A stretch of DNA of 59,106 bases from Paracoccaceae bacterium (GTDB lineage Bacteria > Pseudomonadota > Alphaproteobacteria > Rhodobacterales > Rhodobacteraceae): positions 1-59,106 of the forward strand of contig JAFGXY010000069.1 in the NCBI GenBank assembly GCA_016936395.1, written 5' to 3'. The translations under genes were made by a program, and so were the position numbers. Of the stretch, positions 34,985 through 43,354 are shown one piece after another. The notes beneath the pieces were generated by a model, which ran no database searches, was not told the DNA's origin, and worked only from the letters and a program-made list of their open reading frames with translations. How positions within the stretch are numbered: the stretch's first letter is position 1; every line of letters begins with the position of its first letter.

Positions 34985-35769
34985 CCCGAGAAACCGCCAT
35001 CGACGTTGACCAGTTGCCCGGTCATGTAGCCTGCCTGCGCGCTGCACAAGAACAACATTGCGTCTGCGATTTCATCGGGTTGTGCCATGCGGTTCATCAT
35101 GATCAGTTCGCCCACACGGCGCTGGAACTCGTCCGAATGGCCGTTGAACACAGCACCGGGGGCGATGGTGTTGACGGTCGCCTGCCGCCGCGCCCAATAG
35201 CCCGCCAGCCACAGGGTCAGGCCATGGATGCCCGCCTTGGTGGTGGAATAGGCCGAAAAGCTTTTGAACGACATGCCCTCATAAATCTGGTGATGCGGCC
35301 CGTTCAGCGCATACATCGAGGCCACATTGATCAGCGTGGCCGGATAGCGGCCCACAATGTCGCGGTCCATCTGGCGGGCGATCATGAAGGCCCCGGTCAG
35401 GTTGGTGCGCAAGGTGCGCTCCCAGTCGGTGACCGAGGTATTGGCGAAATCGGGAAAGGCTTTGCCCGCGCCCATCAAAAGCTCGCCGGTGATGGCGGCG
35501 TTGTTCAAGACCACGTTCGGTTCCCACCCGTCGGCGATGATGCGCTGAAAGATGCCCGTAACCTGATCTTCGCTTGCGACATCAAGATCATAGAAGCGGA
35601 AATTCACGTTCCCCTCATGCGCAGCTTTCAACGCATCGGCGCGGTGACCGGGCAGGTCGGATGCGATCACACGCGCGCCCATGTCCAGCATCCGGCGGAC
35701 ATAGGTGGACCCCAGCACCCCGCCCGACCCGGTGATAAAGATCGTGCGCCCCGTCAGTTGCTTGGTCAT
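34978..35769 (-). CDS. Short-chain dehydrogenase/reductase in the nonulosonate cluster
   Basis: This 263-aa SDR has the cofactor loop TGSGGVLGSTYVRRM (about residues 14-28), NNAAIT near residue 90, and the catalytic S-Y-K set: INVASMY, then YSTTKAG. It resembles PtmA-type SDRs that accompany CMP-nonulosonate cytidylyltransferases in flagellin and LPS glycosylation loci; the exact step is not known. Its ATG overlaps the end of the cytidylyltransferase gene by 4 nt. Confidence 0.85.
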   Translation of the reverse strand: MTKQLTGRTIFITGSGGVLGSTYVRRMLDMGARVIASDLPGHRADALKAAHEGNVNFRFYDLDVASEDQVTGIFQRIIADGWEPNVVLNNAAITGELLMGAGKAFPDFANTSVTDWERTLRTNLTGAFMIARQMDRDIVGRYPATLINVASMYALNGPHHQIYEGMSFKSFSAYSTTKAGIHGLTLWLAGYWARRQATVNTIAPGAVFNGHSDEFQRRVGELIMMNRMAQPDEIADAMLFLCSAQAGYMTGQLVNVDGGFSGW

Positions 35770-36470
35770 GGCTTGGCCTCCTTCAGGCGTTCGGACATCA
35801 GAAACTCGACCAGTTTGAAGTCAAACGGAGAGTCGATATCGACACAGCGTTCGGGCGGCATTTCAAACGGAATCACCCGGCCCTCATAGATGCTGGTGGC
35901 CCGCAGCAGATAGCCTGGGTCCACCACATAGGTCGAAGCCGCGTGTTCATAAACCTTTGGCGCGGTCTGGCGCGACCAGACGCCGCCGGGCAGCGGCTTT
36001 GACACATGCAGCGCGCCGCTGGCGTCAGGCTCGACAAGGTTGAAATATGGATTCTTTCTGGCCTCACACACGCTCATCACCATGTCAGGATGTTCGTTTA
36101 TGAAGAGATCCAGCGCGCCGTCAATGTCTTTTGCAAGGCGTAGGGGCGCGGTGCAATCCAGATCGAGGAAGGCCGAAACTGGGCCGCATAGCGCCTGTGA
36201 CGCCGTCAGCGCGTGCTGCCAGACCCCCCATTTTGGGGCGGTATCGCTGGCCAGATGCGCCGGACGCAGGCCGATGTTCAAGGCGCCACGTTTCACCGCG
36301 TGATCATAGATCACCTCGTCATCGGTGGACACCACCACCGCGCCAATCCGCGGATTGGCGAAAAGCTGGTCCAGCGACCAGTCGATCAGCGGCTTGCCGC
36401 ACAGCGGGCGAAAGTTCTTGCCCGGCACGCCTTTGGAGCCTTTGCGCGCCCCGATATGGCCAAGGATCAT
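35766..36470 (-). CDS. neuA: CMP-nonulosonate (acylneuraminate) cytidylyltransferase, NeuA/PtmB-like
   Basis: This 234-aa enzyme couples CTP to a nonulosonic acid, giving the CMP donor for glycosyltransferases. The CTP loop GARKGSKGVPGKNFRPL spans about residues 7-23, followed by GKPLIDWSLDQL, VVVSTDDEVI and FLDLDCTAPLR. The final part contains DIDSPFDFKLVEF. The ATG giving MILGHIGARK is chosen by homology and overlaps the stop of the upstream glycosyltransferase gene. It functions together with the neuB and neuC products of the opposite arm. Confidence 0.88.
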   Translation of the reverse strand: MILGHIGARKGSKGVPGKNFRPLCGKPLIDWSLDQLFANPRIGAVVVSTDDEVIYDHAVKRGALNIGLRPAHLASDTAPKWGVWQHALTASQALCGPVSAFLDLDCTAPLRLAKDIDGALDLFINEHPDMVMSVCEARKNPYFNLVEPDASGALHVSKPLPGGVWSRQTAPKVYEHAASTYVVDPGYLLRATSIYEGRVIPFEMPPERCVDIDSPFDFKLVEFLMSERLKEAKP

Positions 36471-37354
36471 GTCGCCTCCTGAATGCTGTCGTGCAGCGCA
36501 CGGTAATACGCCGTCAACTTCGCCTTGACCGCGCCAAGCGCCGCCTCGGACCAGATCAGCCGTCGGCCCTTGCGGTCGATGATCTCGGCCCCCTCGGGCA
36601 GGGTCAACAGGGTTTCGCCCTTGACCTCGACCCCCGGCAACGTCACCGCGATCAGCCCGGCCCAGCGGCGGCGGACCCAAGGCAGGCTTGCCCGCAGGTG
36701 GATCATCCAGCGCCGGGGCAGCATGAATTCGGTCGGCAGCTTCACCGCCATGCTGTGCGGAATGGCGCGCATATGGGGCTGGTTTGACCAGCTTATGAAC
36801 CGCTCATCCGCGATCATCGGGCGGATGCCGTTGTGGCCGTGCCGGGCGTGCAGCGCGCGGTAGTGCGCCGCGATATGGCCGCAGTGGGCAGGGTGATAGA
36901 CCACGATCGACGAATTGCCCCGGGCATAACGGCGGCCCTTGGTCAGCCGATACACCACCCGTGCCAAAGCGCCAAAGGGCAGGACCGCGCTTTGCAACAT
37001 CGCCACGGTTTGCGGCGTGGTTTGCAGCGCCAGAAACTGCGCCATGTCGCCAAAGACCACGGTGTCGATGTCGATAAACACGGCGGGCAGATCGTCGGGC
37101 ACCACACCGGGCTCGAACATGCACAGCTTGGCCTGACAGCCGCCCATGCGCAGCTCTGGCTGGTCAAAGAACGCGGGAATCGGGCGTTGCAAGACACCGT
37201 CCACCAGCCCGTCGCGCGCGCGGTCGGTGATCAGCACCACGCGCGGCGGGCGGCTGGCCAGATGGCAAACGGTGGCGATCAGGTGGTTGACCTCGGCCAC
37301 CGGGTATTTGCTGCCCCACAAGACCAGAACCAACTGCCAGTCGGGCGCTGCCAT
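36467..37354 (-). CDS. Putative GT-A-fold glycosyltransferase
   Basis: This 295-aa protein begins WQLVLVLWGSKYPVAEVNHL, has the DxD-type site AVFIDIDTVVFGDMAQF (about residues 90-106) and GNSSIVVYHP further on. I recognise the fold but not the specificity. It starts 5 nt after the metG stop and overlaps neuA by 4 nt, so it is translationally linked to the nonulosonate genes. The ATG giving MAAPDWQLVL is chosen; upstream in-frame sequence lies inside metG. Confidence 0.68.
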   Translation of the reverse strand: MAAPDWQLVLVLWGSKYPVAEVNHLIATVCHLASRPPRVVLITDRARDGLVDGVLQRPIPAFFDQPELRMGGCQAKLCMFEPGVVPDDLPAVFIDIDTVVFGDMAQFLALQTTPQTVAMLQSAVLPFGALARVVYRLTKGRRYARGNSSIVVYHPAHCGHIAAHYRALHARHGHNGIRPMIADERFISWSNQPHMRAIPHSMAVKLPTEFMLPRRWMIHLRASLPWVRRRWAGLIAVTLPGVEVKGETLLTLPEGAEIIDRKGRRLIWSEAALGAVKAKLTAYYRALHDSIQEAT

Positions 37355-37359
37355 GGGGC

Positions 37360-39078
37360 TCAGTCCCGCGTGCCGGCGAAGCGTTGCTGCCAATCGGCGC
37401 GCTCTTCGTCGGTGATCTTGCGAAACAGGTTTTCCGGCACGGTGAAGGGCTGTCCCGGCGGCAGCGCGCCCATCGCGGCGGGCAGATCGTCGGGCCAGGT
37501 CCAGTCATCCGACCCCATCGCCGCCATCATGGCCGCACTGGCATCGGGGATGAACGGCTGCGACAGGATCGCGTAAACCCGGATCAGGTTCAGCGCCAGC
37601 CGGATCTGCGCCTGCGCCTGCTCGGGGTCGGTTTTCACCACGGTCCAGGGCGCGGCGGATTGCAGATATTCATTGCCAATCACCCAGATCGCTCGCAGCT
37701 CGGCGGCGGATTTGCGCACTTCCATCTGCGCCATCAGGGTTTCATAGTCGCGGATCCGCGCCCCCAGATCGGCGATCAGCGCGGTTTCCTGCGCGCCGAA
37801 ATTGCCCCCCGCAGGCACGGTATCGCCGAACTTGGCCTTGGCAAACTTGGTGACGCGGCTGACCAGATTGCCCAGCACATCGGCCAGATCCTTGTTCACC
37901 GACGCCTGAAAGTTCTCCCATGTGAATTCGGCGTCCGACGATTCCGGCGCGTGGCTGAGCAGCCACCAACGCCAGTAATCGGGCGGCAAGACCTGCAACG
38001 CCTGATCCATGAACACCCCGCGCCCGCGAGAGGTGCTGAACTGGCCGCCATCATAATTCAGGTAATTGAACGACTTGAGGTAGTCGACCAGCTTCCACGG
38101 CTCGCCCGAGCCCAGGATCGTGGCGGGGAAGGACAGGGTGTGGAAGGGCACGTTGTCCTTGCCCATGAACTGATAATAGGTCACGTCATCCGCGCCCTTG
38201 TCGGTGCGCCACCAACGTTGCCAGGCGGCGTCGGGCAGGCCTTTCGCATCGGCCCATTCGGCGGTGGCGGCGATGTATTCGATGGGGGCATCGAACCAGA
38301 CATAGAACACCTTGCCCTCCATCCCGGGCCAAGGCTGATCGCCCTTCTTCACCGGGATGCCCCAGTGGAGGTCACGGGTAATGCCGCGGTCTTGCAAACC
38401 GTCACCGTCATGGAGCCATTTCTTGGCGATCGAGGTGGTCAGGATCGGCCAGTCGTGCTTGGAGTCGATCCACGCCTCCAGCTTGTCGCGCAAGGACCGC
38501 TGCATCAGATACAGATGCTTGGTTTCGCGCACCTCAAGGTTGGTGCTGCCCGAGATGGTGGAATGCGGGTTGATCAGGTCGGTCGGGTCCAACTGCTTGG
38601 TGCAGTTGTCGCACTGGTCGCCGCGCGCGGATGTATAGCCGCAGTTGGGGCAGGTGCCTTCGATATAGCGGTCGGGCAGGAAGCGGCCATCGTCGATGGA
38701 ATAGATCTGCTTTTCCGACACCTCGCGGATCAACCCGTTTTCCGCCAGCTTGCCCGCGAAGTGCTGGGTCAACAGATGGTTGCGCTGGCTGGAGGACCTG
38801 CCGAAATGATCAAACGACAGCCGGAAGCCGCGGGCGATTTCGGCCTGCACGTCATGCATTTGCGCGCAATACTCGTCCACCGGCTGGCCTGCCTTTGCGG
38901 CGGCCAACTCAGCCGGGGTGCCGTGTTCATCGGTGGCGCAGATGAACATCACCTCATGCCCGCGGGCGCGGCAGTAGCGGGCGAACAGATCGGCGGGTAG
39001 CTGGCTGCCGACAAGGTTGCCCAGATGCTTGATCCCGTTGATATAGGGAATGGCCGAGGTGATGAGAATCCGTGCCAT
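37360..39078 (-). CDS. metG: Methionine--tRNA ligase
   Basis: This 572-aa class I synthetase charges tRNA-Met. It starts [20 protein letters not shown] with the HIGH-type motif HLGN, has the zinc knuckle [17 protein letters not shown] (about 141-157), and the KMSKS-type loop [13 protein letters not shown] near residue 350. A C-terminal anticodon-binding helical domain follows. AAAGG precedes the ATG. Uncommonly, a glycosyltransferase gene starts 5 nt after its stop, so this housekeeping gene heads the minus-strand glycan arm. Confidence 0.97.
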   Translation of the reverse strand: MARILITSAIPYINGIKHLGNLVGSQLPADLFARYCRARGHEVMFICATDEHGTPAELAAAKAGQPVDEYCAQMHDVQAEIARGFRLSFDHFGRSSSQRNHLLTQHFAGKLAENGLIREVSEKQIYSIDDGRFLPDRYIEGTCPNCGYTSARGDQCDNCTKQLDPTDLINPHSTISGSTNLEVRETKHLYLMQRSLRDKLEAWIDSKHDWPILTTSIAKKWLHDGDGLQDRGITRDLHWGIPVKKGDQPWPGMEGKVFYVWFDAPIEYIAATAEWADAKGLPDAAWQRWWRTDKGADDVTYYQFMGKDNVPFHTLSFPATILGSGEPWKLVDYLKSFNYLNYDGGQFSTSRGRGVFMDQALQVLPPDYWRWWLLSHAPESSDAEFTWENFQASVNKDLADVLGNLVSRVTKFAKAKFGDTVPAGGNFGAQETALIADLGARIRDYETLMAQMEVRKSAAELRAIWVIGNEYLQSAAPWTVVKTDPEQAQAQIRLALNLIRVYAILSQPFIPDASAAMMAAMGSDDWTWPDDLPAAMGALPPGQPFTVPENLFRKITDEERADWQQRFAGTRD

Positions 39079-39177
39079 GAAGGTGCCTTTGCTTGGTGGT
39101 GCGGTTCGTTTAGCGCAAGGTGGTGCGCCATGCCAGAGGATGCGCTTGGGGTTGGTGGGGGAATGCCCTCCGGGCGG

Positions 39178-39198
39178 GGAGTATTTGCAAAGCAGCAA
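39178..39198. repeat. Third copy of the GGAGTATTT...AAGCAGCAA intergenic repeat
   Basis: GGAGTATTTGCAAAGCAGCA (plus one more A) matches the two copies at 23242 and 23286 with small changes. As there, it lies just downstream of a minus-strand gene (the ImuA-like one), in the 145-bp gap before metG. It may work as a terminator; no coding gene is seen in the gap. Confidence 0.55.
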
Positions 39199-39223
39199 AT
39201 TCTGCGGGTCGGTGGCTGGCGGA

Positions 39224-39859
39224 TCAGGCGGGCTGGGCGGTAAGGCGGCCTGTGGGGCTGCGGGTCAGCGACCAGGCGGCCACGGGGGCGCGGCGGTCAC
39301 GGCGGCGTTCCAGATGCCAGGCGGGGCCTGTCTCATCGGTCAGGCTGGACGGCGTCGGGCTGGGGCGGATGTGCCAGCGGCTTTCCGCGCCTTGCGCGCC
39401 GCCGTCACCGGGGCACAGGATCAGCGCCAGCGGGGCAGGGCCAAGGCCTGCGTGATGCGCGGCCTCGGCCCCGGCTTGCGCGGCAAGATGCATCCGGCGC
39501 ACGGCGGTCAGGCCGGGGGGGCGTGGCATTTCGACCAGCACCAGCGGGGCAGCGCCCGACCGCAACGCCTCTTCCGCGGCCCATTGCAGGTCTTCGGGGC
39601 GGCGGGCCTGGGCAAAGATCAGGCGGCCGGGGTGCAGATAGCCGGCGATGCCGCAGGCATGCGGCCGCTCGGGCAGCCAGGACGGCAGGATCCAGATCAC
39701 CGGGCCTTCGGTCTGTGCCGCCAGCAGCAGCGCCCAAGCCAGCCGCGACGGGCCGCAAATTTCATGCGCACGGGCGCGGGCCAGACCGGGGCCGATGCCT
39801 GCGGGCAAGGGCAGGTCGGGCGAGGGCTGGCGCGACGGGGTGTGGTTGGGCAGAATCAT
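39224..39859 (-). CDS. ImuA-like (RecA-fold, SulA-like) SOS protein, isolated
   Basis: This 211-aa protein resembles the central part of ImuA, the RecA-like partner of ImuB and DnaE2 in translesion synthesis: VIWILPSW (54-61), [11 protein letters not shown] (74-84), [12 protein letters not shown] (91-102) and [14 protein letters not shown] (117-130). The P-loop is not evident in the [10 protein letters not shown] segment. No imuB or dnaE2 is beside it. An SOS box of the alphaproteobacterial type lies 16 bp upstream of its ATG, which supports the assignment to the DNA-damage response. The start giving [10 protein letters not shown] is chosen by its position after the box. Confidence 0.6.
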   Translation of the reverse strand: MILPNHTPSRQPSPDLPLPAGIGPGLARARAHEICGPSRLAWALLLAAQTEGPVIWILPSWLPERPHACGIAGYLHPGRLIFAQARRPEDLQWAAEEALRSGAAPLVLVEMPRPPGLTAVRRMHLAAQAGAEAAHHAGLGPAPLALILCPGDGGAQGAESRWHIRPSPTPSSLTDETGPAWHLERRRDRRAPVAAWSLTRSPTGRLTAQPA

Positions 39860-39875
39860 GACCCCAAGGTAAAAT

Positions 39876-39890
39876 GTTCTTTTAATGTTC
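39876..39890. promoter_or_regulatory. LexA (SOS) box, GTTC-N7-GTTC
   Basis: GTTCTTTTAATGTTC is an exact match to the alphaproteobacterial LexA direct-repeat operator GTTC-N7-GTTC. It ends 16 bp before the ImuA-like ATG and 84 bp before the divergent aldo/keto reductase gene, so it could control the first and perhaps the second. Confidence 0.8.
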
Positions 39891-39974
39891 TCAATGCGTT
39901 TCATGCGCTTGTGGCTTGCCCCGGCGCGCGCGATGGCTAGGTTGGACAGAAGGACGCAGCGAAAGGGCAAGGCG

Positions 39975-41018
39975 ATGGAACGGGTCAGCTTGGGTCGCAC
40001 CGGGATCGAGGTGTCGAAACTGTGTCTGGGCACAATGACATGGGGCAGCCAGAACAGCGAAAGTGAAGGCCACGCGCAGGCCGACATGGCGCTGGATCAT
40101 GGCGTGACCTTCTGGGACACCGCCGAGATGTATCCGACCAACCCGGTCAGGGCCGAAACCGTGGGCGATACCGAGGCGATCATCGGCACCTGGCTGGCCA
40201 GCCGGGGCGGGCGGTCGCGGCTTCAGATCGCCACCAAGATCACCGGGGCCGGGCAGGCGGCGGTGCGCGGCGGGGCACCGATCACCGGTGCGGCGATGCG
40301 CGCGGCGGTCGAGGCCAGCTTGCAGCGGTTGCAGACCGATTACATCGACCTTTATCAATTGCACTGGCCGAACCGCGGCAGCTATCACTTTCGGCAAGCG
40401 TGGCGCTTTGCCCCGCGGGTGACCGACCGCGCGCTGGTCGAGGCGCATATGCTGGATGTGCTGCAAACCGCCGCTGCGCTGATCGCCGAGGGCAAGATCC
40501 GCGCGATTGGCCTGTCGAACGAAAGCGTCTGGGGCGCGGGTTTGTGGCTGTCGCTGGCCGACCGGCACGGCTTGCCGCGCATGGCAAGTGTGCAGAACGA
40601 ATATTCGCTGCTGTGCCGCCAGTTCGACACCGATTGGTGCGAGCTGAGCCTGATCGAGGACATGCCGCTTTTGGCGTTCTCGCCCCTTGCGGCGGGGCTG
40701 TTGTCGGGCAAATACGCGGGCGATGTGGTGCCAGATGGCACGCGGCGCAGTTTTTCGCCCGATCTGGGCGGGCGGATCACGCCGCAGGTGTTTCCGGCGG
40801 TGGCGGCCTATCTGGGCATTGCCGCCACGCATGGGCTGGACCCGTGCCAGATGGCGATCGCGTTCTGCCTGACGCGGCCATTTCCCTGCATCCCGATCAT
40901 CGGCGCCACCTCGACGGCGCAACTGGCGCTGAACATCGGCGCGGCGGACCTGCGGCTGTCTGATGCGGTGATGGCCGATATCGCGGTGGCGCAGCGGCTG
41001 CATCCGATGCCCTATTGA
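39975..41018 (+). CDS. NADP(H)-dependent aldo/keto reductase (Tas-like)
   Basis: This 347-aa TIM-barrel enzyme has the aldo/keto reductase catalytic tetrad: Asp and Tyr in FWDTAEMYPTNP (about residues 47-58), Lys in LQIATKITG (about 85-93), and His in LYQLHWPNRGSYHF. The insert around YPTNPVRAETVGDTEAIIGT is typical of Tas-like members. The NADP-binding end contains GATSTAQLALNI. AAGGCG precedes the ATG. It is transcribed divergently from the ImuA-like gene across 115 bp that hold the SOS box. The physiological substrate is unknown. Confidence 0.9.
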   Translation: MERVSLGRTGIEVSKLCLGTMTWGSQNSESEGHAQADMALDHGVTFWDTAEMYPTNPVRAETVGDTEAIIGTWLASRGGRSRLQIATKITGAGQAAVRGGAPITGAAMRAAVEASLQRLQTDYIDLYQLHWPNRGSYHFRQAWRFAPRVTDRALVEAHMLDVLQTAAALIAEGKIRAIGLSNESVWGAGLWLSLADRHGLPRMASVQNEYSLLCRQFDTDWCELSLIEDMPLLAFSPLAAGLLSGKYAGDVVPDGTRRSFSPDLGGRITPQVFPAVAAYLGIAATHGLDPCQMAIAFCLTRPFPCIPIIGATSTAQLALNIGAADLRLSDAVMADIAVAQRLHPMPY

Positions 41019-41078
41019 CCCTTGCGCGGGGGCAGGCTTTGGGGCCTTGTGCGCCGAACGGGGTATGGGGGTGGTTTG

Positions 41079-41576
41079 ATGCGCGTTTGGCTGATCGCTG
41101 TGCTGGTGCTGGCCCTTGGCGGCTGCCAGATGGCGCTGCCCGGCAAAGGCGGCAAGGCAGAAATCAGCGAAAGCCCGATCACCGGCGGCGAGATTGTGGT
41201 GACCGCGCTGGATGATGCCGCGCCCGCAGACGCGCCCGCCGAAGTGCTGGGGCCAAAGATCGCAGCCCCCGACAAGGCGCCAGAAAAGCCCGTGCCAGAG
41301 GTTGAAACCGCTGCCCCTGCCGCGCCTGTTGCGGTGAAAACCGCCGCGCAACTGGCCTGCGAAAAGCGCCGTGGCGTGTGGAGCAGCACCGGCGCGGGCA
41401 AGGCGGCGTTTTGCCAGACCCCCACCCGCGACGGCGGCAAATCCTGCCGCGCGTCATCGGATTGCTCCGGGTATTGCCTTGCGAAATCAGGCACCTGTGC
41501 GCCGGTCTCGCCCATGCTGGGGTGCCATGACATTCTGGACGATGCCGGAAGGATGCTGACCCAATGCATCAACTGA
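41079..41576 (+). CDS. Cysteine-rich lipoprotein of unknown function
   Basis: This 165-aa protein has a lipoprotein signal with lipobox LALGGC (lipidated Cys16), an Ala/Pro/Glu-rich linker (about residues 45-85) and a small Cys-rich C-terminal domain (CEKRRGVWSSTGAGKAAFC, CRASSDCSGYCL, GTCAPVSPMLGCHD) with at least eight Cys that could form disulphides. It is expected to be anchored in the outer or inner membrane facing the periplasm. It overlaps the following lipocalin gene by 13 nt, so the two are co-expressed. I do not recognise a family. Confidence 0.8.
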   Translation: MRVWLIAVLVLALGGCQMALPGKGGKAEISESPITGGEIVVTALDDAAPADAPAEVLGPKIAAPDKAPEKPVPEVETAAPAAPVAVKTAAQLACEKRRGVWSSTGAGKAAFCQTPTRDGGKSCRASSDCSGYCLAKSGTCAPVSPMLGCHDILDDAGRMLTQCIN

Positions 41577-42082
41577 AGGCGGCCTTGGCCTTGCTGGTGC
41601 TGGCGGCCTGTGTGCCAGGCTCACCCTCCGCGCTGCTGATGCCCTATCGCACGACAAGCGCGCCGATCTGGTCGAATGCGCAGCTTGATCCGGCGCGGCT
41701 TGTGGGCAGTTGGCAGCAGGCGGCGGCGTTTGCGGCGGCACCGGGGGGCTGTGCGCCGGGCGGCGTGCAGATCGGCGGGCAGCCGGGGGCGCTGACCCTG
41801 GCCGCGAAGCTGTGCCTGTCGGGGCAAGAGCAGCGGCTGTCGGGGCCGCTGTTGGCAACCGGGCCGGGGCGGTTTCGGGCGGGCGGGCCAAACGCGGGCG
41901 GGCAGGATTGGTGGGTGATCTGGGTCGATGCCGATTATCGAACGCTGGCGATTGGCACCCCGTCGGGCGCGTTTGGCTTTATCCTGAACCGGGGCGGGGC
42001 TTTGCCGCCCGATCGCTTTCGCGCGGCGCGCGAGATCTTTGATTTCAACGGCTACGACACCCGTCGCCTGATGGCGTTCTAG
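41564..42082 (+). CDS. Lipocalin-family lipoprotein
   Basis: This 172-aa protein has a lipobox (LVLAAC, lipidated Cys16) and lipocalin features: the GxW strand near LVGSWQQAAAF (about residues 46-56), and near the end WWVIWVDADYRTLAIGTPS with FDFNGYDTRRL. Bacterial lipocalins (Blc-like) bind small hydrophobic ligands or lipids at the outer membrane. Two internal Cys (CAPGG and AKLCLSG) may form a disulphide. It overlaps the preceding lipoprotein gene by 13 nt. Confidence 0.75.
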   Translation: MHQLKAALALLVLAACVPGSPSALLMPYRTTSAPIWSNAQLDPARLVGSWQQAAAFAAAPGGCAPGGVQIGGQPGALTLAAKLCLSGQEQRLSGPLLATGPGRFRAGGPNAGGQDWWVIWVDADYRTLAIGTPSGAFGFILNRGGALPPDRFRAAREIFDFNGYDTRRLMAF

Positions 42083-42097
42083 GTGACCTCGGGCGGC

Positions 42098-42715
42098 CTA
42101 GAGGATGCGCCGAAAGCAGGGCATATCGCCGGAATTGTCAAAGAACGGCACGCCCTGATCGGCGGCGCCGTGGATCAGCGCGGTTACCTCGGACAGCACC
42201 ACCTCGGTGATGAAGGGCAGGTCCAGCGCGCGGGCCTGAGCCAGGCCGATCCAGTGCAGATGTGACAGCTCGTCCCCGGCGGCGCTGAAATCATCAGGGT
42301 CGCAGCCAAGATGCGTCGCCTGCATCAGGAAGAACCGCGCATCAAACCGGCGCGGGCGGCCCGGCGGGGTAATGGCGCGAAACACGAACCTTAAGGCGGG
42401 GGCGTCGGTTGGGGCGGTGATCAGCCCGGTTTCCTCACGCAATTCGCGCAGCGCGGCCACGGCAAGGGCACCGGGCAGCGGTGCACCCATGGGGCACATC
42501 ACGCGCAATCGGGCCGCACACAGCGGCGACAGCGGCAGCGGGGCACCCGGATCGCCCGCATCGCCCGGATCGACCGCGCCGCCGGGAAAGACATATTTCG
42601 ACGGCATGAACGCCGCCGCCGCGCCGCGCTGGCCCATCAGCACCCGCGGCCCCTCGGGGCCGGTGCGCCACACAATCACCGTGGCCGCCGCGCGCAGGGG
42701 GCTTTGCTCACTCAC
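42098..42715 (-). CDS. NUDIX hydrolase (NUDT19-like)
   Basis: This 205-aa enzyme has a Nudix box split by an insertion: YVFPGGAVDPGDAGD near residues 42-56, then ALAVAALRELREETGLI (about 83-99), where RELREETG is intact. The split box is typical of coenzyme A- or acyl-CoA-type NUDIX enzymes such as NUDT7/NUDT19. The last residues contain FDNSGDMPCFRRIL. The end of the DUF983 gene overlaps its start by 8 nt, so the two are probably one unit. Confidence 0.85.
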   Translation of the reverse strand: MSEQSPLRAAATVIVWRTGPEGPRVLMGQRGAAAAFMPSKYVFPGGAVDPGDAGDPGAPLPLSPLCAARLRVMCPMGAPLPGALAVAALRELREETGLITAPTDAPALRFVFRAITPPGRPRRFDARFFLMQATHLGCDPDDFSAAGDELSHLHWIGLAQARALDLPFITEVVLSEVTALIHGAADQGVPFFDNSGDMPCFRRIL

Positions 42716-43112
42716 CCGGTGTCACCGTCCCGAAACCGTGCTGGCGTCTGGCCCATTGGATGCCAACCCACATGCCTTTCAGCCGCGGCATCAGCCACAG
42801 CGACAGCCCGACAGCGCCGACCGAAACCACCGACGACAGGACCAGCGGGTCGGGGCGATAGGTCGGGACGACATACAGGATCATCGGGGCCATCAGATGC
42901 CCGACGATCAGCAGGGTGATGAAGGCCGGCCCGTCATCGGCGCGGTGATGGTGCAAGGCCTCGCCGCAGACGGCACAGCTTTGGCGCACGTTCAGATAGC
43001 CGCGCAGCATTGGCCCCGCGCCACAGTTCGGGCATTTGCCCCGCCATCCGCGCAGCATGGCCGGGCGCACCGGGCGGGTGTCGGCAGGGGGGGCAGCGTG
43101 TGACGTCATCAT
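42708..43112 (-). CDS. DUF983-family small membrane protein with zinc-ribbon
   Basis: This 134-aa protein begins at one of two adjacent ATG codons. It has two CxxC pairs (CPNCGAGPMLRGYL and SCAVCGE, about residues 27-53) that look like a zinc ribbon, followed by two membrane segments (about 63-85 and 92-110). The family is of unknown function and common in Rhodobacterales. Its 3' end overlaps the NUDIX gene. Confidence 0.82.
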   Translation of the reverse strand: MMTSHAAPPADTRPVRPAMLRGWRGKCPNCGAGPMLRGYLNVRQSCAVCGEALHHHRADDGPAFITLLIVGHLMAPMILYVVPTYRPDPLVLSSVVSVGAVGLSLWLMPRLKGMWVGIQWARRQHGFGTVTPGE

Positions 43113-43354
43113 CGGACGATACCTTCTTTGCGGGGTGCGAACATCGGGCATAAATGATGTATTTTCACTGTGTGATTACCAACCCCGCGCGGGAAAGAGG
43201 AGGCCGCAGTCCGCGCTTGTGCGGCTTTGTCGCAAGAGGACCATGGCAGTGTGCTGAAAAAACTGGCGACGGAAGCGATCGGCGGTGGCGTTAGACAGTC
43301 ACAAGGCCCAAAGCAAAGCCGCGGGCCGAGGTTCAGAAAAAAGGGAACAGACCG

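Noticed and set aside
43190..43260. Small RNA gene or short peptide before the EF-hand gene
   Set aside because: There is a 6-bp hairpin with GCCGCA/TGCGGC and a very short open frame, but no promoter or conserved feature supports a gene.
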